The position numbers and the translations under genes are program-made. Below are positions 33,697 to 36,737 of a stretch of 36,737 nt of DNA, one piece after another. Source of the DNA: an uncultured Bacteroides sp. (GTDB lineage Bacteria > Bacteroidota > Bacteroidia > Bacteroidales > Bacteroidaceae); NCBI GenBank assembly GCA_947574505.1, contig CANPJW010000027.1:1-36737 (forward strand), read 5' to 3'. The notes beneath the pieces were generated by a model. It was not told where the DNA came from. It did not search any database and saw only the letters and a program-made list of their open reading frames with translations. The first letter of the stretch is position 1, and each line of letters begins with the position of its first letter.

Positions 33697-34719
33697 TTAG
33701 ACGTAAAATTTGATTAAGAGTTTGTTCAGCCAATTCCAATTGACACGAAACCAGCGGCGGGTACTGCTCTGCTTTCCGCCAAAGCGGAGAACAAAATCAC
33801 GATAACCGTGTTTCCGGAACGGAAGTCCTACATCCATAAATTCCATGTGGCGGAATCCCCGCTGGCGCGCATCTTCCAAGGCTTTCCATACAGCCAGTAC
33901 CCCCGGATACTGAAGTGCGTATGTCTTTTTCATTCCTCCCGAAAACCAAAGGTATGCATCGTCTCCCGAATAAATACAGACGGAACCGCCGATGATTTTC
34001 TCTTTGTATTTTACTACGAATATTTTTGCCTGTTGTCCTTTGATTAATATGTTGTTCATGTGATGGAAAAAGTCGTTGGCAGGGAAGTATCTGCGTATGC
34101 GGGAAGAATAAACCTTGTGCAGCATCCGTGAGAAGTCATGTATCTCTTCCACGGTATGTGCTTCCTCTACTTTAGCTCCATTCTTGAGTCCTTTTTTTAT
34201 CTGACGGATGCGTGACGGGCTGAACCGGTCTTCCGTATTTTTCATACTGTGCAGCGAATTGTGTACCCGTAACCAATTGACAGGGAAATAATCATTGGCA
34301 CGGAAAACCCGGTAACCGAACATCGAATTGTTGAGGTTCCGGAATTCGATCAAGACACAGCTACGCGATGCCTCTTGTGTGAGATGTTCGAGCATCTCGC
34401 CGAAAACTTCTTCCTCTCTTTCTCTGATGGCAGGAAGTGAATCCGCCTTATCGATTTGAGATGACTTTTCCAGAAATTCTCCTTCTCCATATACCACACA
34501 TTGCTTCGCGAGACAGGAAGGAAGCCATTTCTTCGCCTTGCGGATGGCGGCAAGCAGGCGTGCCACAGGTCTGCCGTCTTCTGTCGCAACGATGAGTAAA
34601 GGTGAATAACCCGGGGTTGCTTCATAAATCTGAAACAACTCTTTGGAATGAAATGTATTATTTCCCGGCAGATCGGGAATATCCTTTCCGTGATAGTATG
34701 TAGTTAGTTTAAGCGGCAT
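33697..34719 (-). CDS. FemAB/GNAT-like acyltransferase family protein
   Basis: This 340-aa cytosolic protein resembles the FemAB-like branch of the GNAT fold: an N-terminal subdomain (FHSKELFQIYEATPGYSPLLIVA), a linker with VLIEFRNLNNSMFG, an SRIRQIKKGLKNGAKVEEAHTVEEI segment, and the acyl-CoA site-like KIIGGSVCIYSGDDAYLWFSGG, then GVLAVWKALEDARQRGFRHMEFMD and RKHGYRDFVLRFGG. Such proteins transfer aminoacyl or acyl groups; the target here is unknown. The frame extends to a TTG at 34726-34728, but that codon overlaps a -7 box, so ATG 34719 is the likely start. It is divergent from the carbonic anhydrase gene. Confidence 0.8.
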   Translation of the reverse strand: MPLKLTTYYHGKDIPDLPGNNTFHSKELFQIYEATPGYSPLLIVATEDGRPVARLLAAIRKAKKWLPSCLAKQCVVYGEGEFLEKSSQIDKADSLPAIREREEEVFGEMLEHLTQEASRSCVLIEFRNLNNSMFGYRVFRANDYFPVNWLRVHNSLHSMKNTEDRFSPSRIRQIKKGLKNGAKVEEAHTVEEIHDFSRMLHKVYSSRIRRYFPANDFFHHMNNILIKGQQAKIFVVKYKEKIIGGSVCIYSGDDAYLWFSGGMKKTYALQYPGVLAVWKALEDARQRGFRHMEFMDVGLPFRKHGYRDFVLRFGGKQSSTRRWFRVNWNWLNKLLIKFYV

Positions 34720-34725
34720 GTGGCA

Positions 34726-34733
34726 CAAATTTA
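34726..34733 (-). promoter_or_regulatory. -7 box overlapping the leader of the FemAB-like gene
   Basis: TAAATTTG on the minus strand fits TAnnTTTG. Only six bases separate it from ATG 34719, so transcription should start at or beside the start codon. Confidence 0.5.
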
Positions 34734-34840
34734 CACTTTTTATTTTTCATTCAACAATAAAATAGAGATTTTGTTGCCGCTTCTAAAAGTCAAGAGTGCA
34801 TTTTTCTTGCTGAATATTTCTTTATTCCCTTCGGTTTCGT

Positions 34841-34848
34841 TATTTTTG
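34841..34848 (+). promoter_or_regulatory. Carbonic anhydrase gene -7 box
   Basis: TATTTTTG (then CG) fits TAnnTTTG. TTTC at 34817-34820 could serve as -33 with a 20-base spacer. Confidence 0.55.
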
Positions 34849-34881
34849 CGTATTGGCAAACACCTAAAATGGACTAATATT

Positions 34882-35424
34882 ATGTTAGAAGAACTACTTG
34901 CGTACAATAAAAAGTTCGTAGAGAGCAAGGGATATGAATCGTATATTACCAATAAATATCCCGACAAGAAGATTGCTATTCTCTCCTGTATGGACACGCG
35001 TCTGACGGCTTTGCTTCCGGCTGCGCTGGGCATTAAGAATGGCGACGTGAAAATGATAAAGAATGCCGGAGGTGTCATTTCCCATCCTTTCGGCAGTGTG
35101 ATTCGCAGTCTGCTTGTGGCTATATTTGAATTGGGGGTAAAGGAAATTATGGTGATAGCGCATTCCGACTGTGGAGCTTGTCACATGCATAGTGAAGAAA
35201 TGATTGCAAAGATGAAGGCGCGGGGAATCAATCCGGATTATATTGACATGATGCGTTTCTGCGGGGTGGACTTCAAAGCTTGGCTCGACGGATTTGAAGA
35301 TACGGAAAAATCGGTAAAGGGAACGGTAGATTTTATCATACATCATCCGTTGATTCCTTCGGATGTAAAAGTTTACGGATTTATTATTGATTCAACAACC
35401 GGAGAACTGGAACGGATTGTATGA
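34882..35424 (+). CDS. Beta-class carbonic anhydrase family protein
   Basis: The 180-aa product should hydrate CO2 to bicarbonate using zinc. The zinc and active-site motifs of the small beta-CA clade are present: SCMDTR (C36, D38, R40) and AHSDCGAC (H94, C97). The conserved KNAGG (60-64) and GSVIRSLLVAIFELG follow. It lacks a signal peptide, so it is cytosolic. ATG 34882 is chosen because the in-frame extension back to 34720 runs through the promoter region. The gene is monocistronic. Its last 41 bases overlap the 3' end of a small gene on the minus strand, and a 19-bp hairpin follows. Confidence 0.92.
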   Translation: MLEELLAYNKKFVESKGYESYITNKYPDKKIAILSCMDTRLTALLPAALGIKNGDVKMIKNAGGVISHPFGSVIRSLLVAIFELGVKEIMVIAHSDCGACHMHSEEMIAKMKARGINPDYIDMMRFCGVDFKAWLDGFEDTEKSVKGTVDFIIHHPLIPSDVKVYGFIIDSTTGELERIV

Positions 35425-35617
35425 CATTCTGTCGTGAAGTACAAGAAGATAAAGGCAACTTTTTATCAGTTGCCTTTATCTTCTTGCGGTTATATACTTT
35501 CTTTGACTGATGCACCCTTGTGTGGCAAATCGGGTGCCCATACATCTCAATTTCCGCCTCGCGGCTTGCTTTACGATTCGCTTTAATGTAATCGTCCTGT
35601 GTGATTCGTTTTTTCAT
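35384..35617 (-). CDS. Small basic protein of unknown function, 77 aa
   Basis: The product starts MKKRITQDDYIKANRKASRE and continues with IEMYGHPICHTRVHQSKKVYNRKK. I have the impression that similar small basic proteins are widespread in Bacteroides, but cannot name a family. Support for reality: a -7 box (TATCTTTG on minus, 35639-35646) at proper distance, and protein-like composition of the first 52 residues. The last roughly 25 residues are encoded by the carbonic anhydrase terminator and by antisense to that gene's 3' end, so the C terminus may be variable or non-essential. ATG 35617 is preferred over the upstream start at 35641, which overlaps the promoter box. Confidence 0.6.
   Translation of the reverse strand: MKKRITQDDYIKANRKASREAEIEMYGHPICHTRVHQSKKVYNRKKIKATDKKLPLSSCTSRQNVIQSVPVLRLLNQ
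35442..35486 (+). terminator. Carbonic anhydrase terminator, 19-bp perfect stem
   Basis: Positions 35442-35460 and 35468-35486 are perfect reverse complements (left arm begins CAAGAAGATAAAGG) around the loop TTTTATC. It starts 18 bases after the stop codon. It lies inside the coding frame of the small minus-strand gene. Confidence 0.75.
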
Positions 35618-35638
35618 GATGATGTTATTTAACGACGG

Positions 35639-35646
35639 CAAAGATA
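35639..35646 (-). promoter_or_regulatory. -7 box of the small basic protein gene
   Basis: TATCTTTG on minus (CAAAGATA on plus) fits TAnnTTTG and predicts a leader of about 15 bases. Confidence 0.5.
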
Positions 35647-36064
35647 ATGATATCTTTCCGTGTGGGTAAGGAATACGGGCGGTTTATTGTTCAACGGTAG
35701 TTTCAAGTTGTTTTGATGGCTTGTAATAAGTTGTTTCGATAGCTTGTAACAGGTTGTTTTACTATGGCGGACATCTTGCTACAAGTAATAGAACATTTCG
35801 TTGCAAGGAAGGGAATAAGTCGTTCAATCGTATCAAACATTTTTTCTCCTACAGGGTGTGCAAAATAAAAGTATCTTGCACACATCTGCCACACTATCTT
35901 ACACACATACTTATCTCTTTCTTTATCAGTCTGATAACTGCCAATTGTGTAGGTATGCAAGATAAAACAACGTTTTGAACGCTAAGAAGAGGGGACGCTT
36001 GTTATCTTTATCCTCTCTGTAATTGTTTGTAATTAATGGGACTTTATGCTGAAAAGACAGTTTG
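35647..36064. other. Intergenic region with imperfect 22-bp repeats and a hairpin
   Basis: No gene is supported. Imperfect direct repeats occur at 35705-35726, 35727-35749 and a partial copy from 35750 (AAGTTGTTTTGATGGCTTGT type). GTGTGCAA (35856-35863) pairs with TTGCACAC (35876-35883). Frames of 74-85 codons cross the region on both strands but look like chance and have no ribosome site. Confidence 0.4.
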
Positions 36065-36652
36065 CTATACGGGAAAGCCAACTTTGTCTTTATCTGTGAT
36101 TTTTCTTAATACACGGCAGGGGTTTCCAGCTGCCACGACACCTGAAGGAATGTCATGAGTTACGACACTTCCGGCGCCGATGACTGTATCATCACCTATG
36201 GTAACTCCGCCGAGAATGGTGCTGCCACCTCCAATCCAAACCCGGTTTCCTATGGTAATGGGCTCAGGAATTAAGGCACCGGCTATCCGCTCTGCGGAGT
36301 CGAGCGAATGGTTGGCCGAATATGCGCTTACATTAGGCCCCAACAACGTATTATTGCCTATTGTTATCTGCCCGCAATCAAGGAGTGTACATCCGAAATT
36401 GATATAGACATCATCCCCAATGGTGATGTTTTTGCCGAATTCGCAAGTAAAGTTCGGCTCCATCCAGACGCGCTCACCTACTTTCTTGAAAAGTTTCTGC
36501 ATAATTTCCTGACGCCGTTCAATTTCTTCGTCTTCAGTGCGGTTAAATTCCTTAAATAGTTTTTTTGCTTCAACTCTTAGGTCAAACAAATCAGCATCAA
36601 AATCATTATAGATTTGATACTCCTGCATTTTATCCCATTCAGTCATATTCAT
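36065..36652 (-). CDS. Maltose/galactoside O-acetyltransferase-type enzyme
   Basis: The 195-aa product belongs to the hexapeptide-repeat acetyltransferases (Maa/LacA/NodL group), which move acetyl from acetyl-CoA to a sugar hydroxyl. The N-terminal Mac domain ([24 protein letters not shown]) is followed by the left-handed beta helix: [40 protein letters not shown] with the catalytic His, then [18 protein letters not shown] and [15 protein letters not shown], ending [12 protein letters not shown]. Length is normal. The frame opens with a TTG at 36667, but ATG 36652 is likely, with a -7 box at 36679-36686. The real sugar acceptor is unknown. Confidence 0.9.
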   Translation of the reverse strand: MNMTEWDKMQEYQIYNDFDADLFDLRVEAKKLFKEFNRTEDEEIERRQEIMQKLFKKVGERVWMEPNFTCEFGKNITIGDDVYINFGCTLLDCGQITIGNNTLLGPNVSAYSANHSLDSAERIAGALIPEPITIGNRVWIGGGSTILGGVTIGDDTVIGAGSVVTHDIPSGVVAAGNPCRVLRKITDKDKVGFPV

Positions 36653-36678
36653 TTTGGTTAAGTTCAATTTTATAGTTG

Positions 36679-36686
36679 CAAACTTA
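36679..36686 (-). promoter_or_regulatory. -7 box of the acetyltransferase gene
   Basis: TAAGTTTG on minus fits TAnnTTTG and gives a leader of about 20 bases before ATG 36652. Confidence 0.5.
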
Positions 36687-36737
36687 GAGCCTGTTTAAAT
36701 TTTCCTGAGATTATGTTAGATAGGCTTTACCGACCTG

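Noticed and set aside
1..36737. tRNA or rRNA genes
   Set aside because: Scanning by eye for T-loop (GGTTCGAATCC-type) words and rRNA signatures found none, although a covariance search was not possible.

Overview
The window reads as chromosomal core DNA of a Bacteroidales bacterium, most likely a gut Bacteroides close to the B. thetaiotaomicron/ovatus group. The evidence is protein character (PurL, L31 type B, class II aldolase, short CHR pairs, a succinate-to-propionate gene set) and repeated Bacteroides-type -7 promoter boxes (TAnnTTTG) upstream of genes. I cannot fix the species. I see no rRNA, tRNA, CRISPR array, prophage or intact insertion sequence.

Layout. 1-1202 is gene-poor and AT-rich, with hairpins and possible gene debris. 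Then come uvrA (minus), a GHL10/DUF187 glycoside-hydrolase-like secreted protein (plus), a pair of half-size chromate-family transporters and purL (all minus). A plus-strand group follows: LysE-type exporter, a DUF4924-like protein, rfbD and prfC. A MATE transporter and an AraC regulator diverge from a shared intergenic region. Next is a first biotin-dependent decarboxylase/sodium pump operon (oadG-oadA-oadB), then a tripartite RND efflux operon (minus), rpmE2 (minus), fba (plus), and a second decarboxylase/sodium pump operon (minus: mce-mmdA-LTD/OadG fusion-mmdC-mmdB). The end holds a FemAB/GNAT-like protein, a beta-carbonic anhydrase, a small conserved-looking basic protein and a maltose-acetyltransferase-type enzyme.

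How the genes work together. The mce operon fits the end of the succinate-propionate route: the epimerase interconverts methylmalonyl-CoA stereoisomers, and the membrane decarboxylase makes propionyl-CoA while exporting Na+. No biotin carboxylase subunit is encoded nearby, which supports decarboxylation rather than carboxylation. The oadGAB operon has the same architecture, but its carboxyltransferase is strongly divergent around the substrate pocket, so its substrate is open. Aldolase and carbonic anhydrase fit the same central-carbon/CO2 theme.

Most notable for a second look: (1) the divergent OadA active site; (2) an OadG/MmdD-type subunit carrying a lipoprotein signal and a lamin-tail-like domain; (3) a 28-bp minisatellite that multiplies one arm of a terminator; (4) a degenerate 22-bp dyad array between purL and lysE; (5) two genes whose promoter -7 boxes sit so close to the start codon that leaderless mRNAs are predicted; (6) the unexplained structured block at 1-1202.
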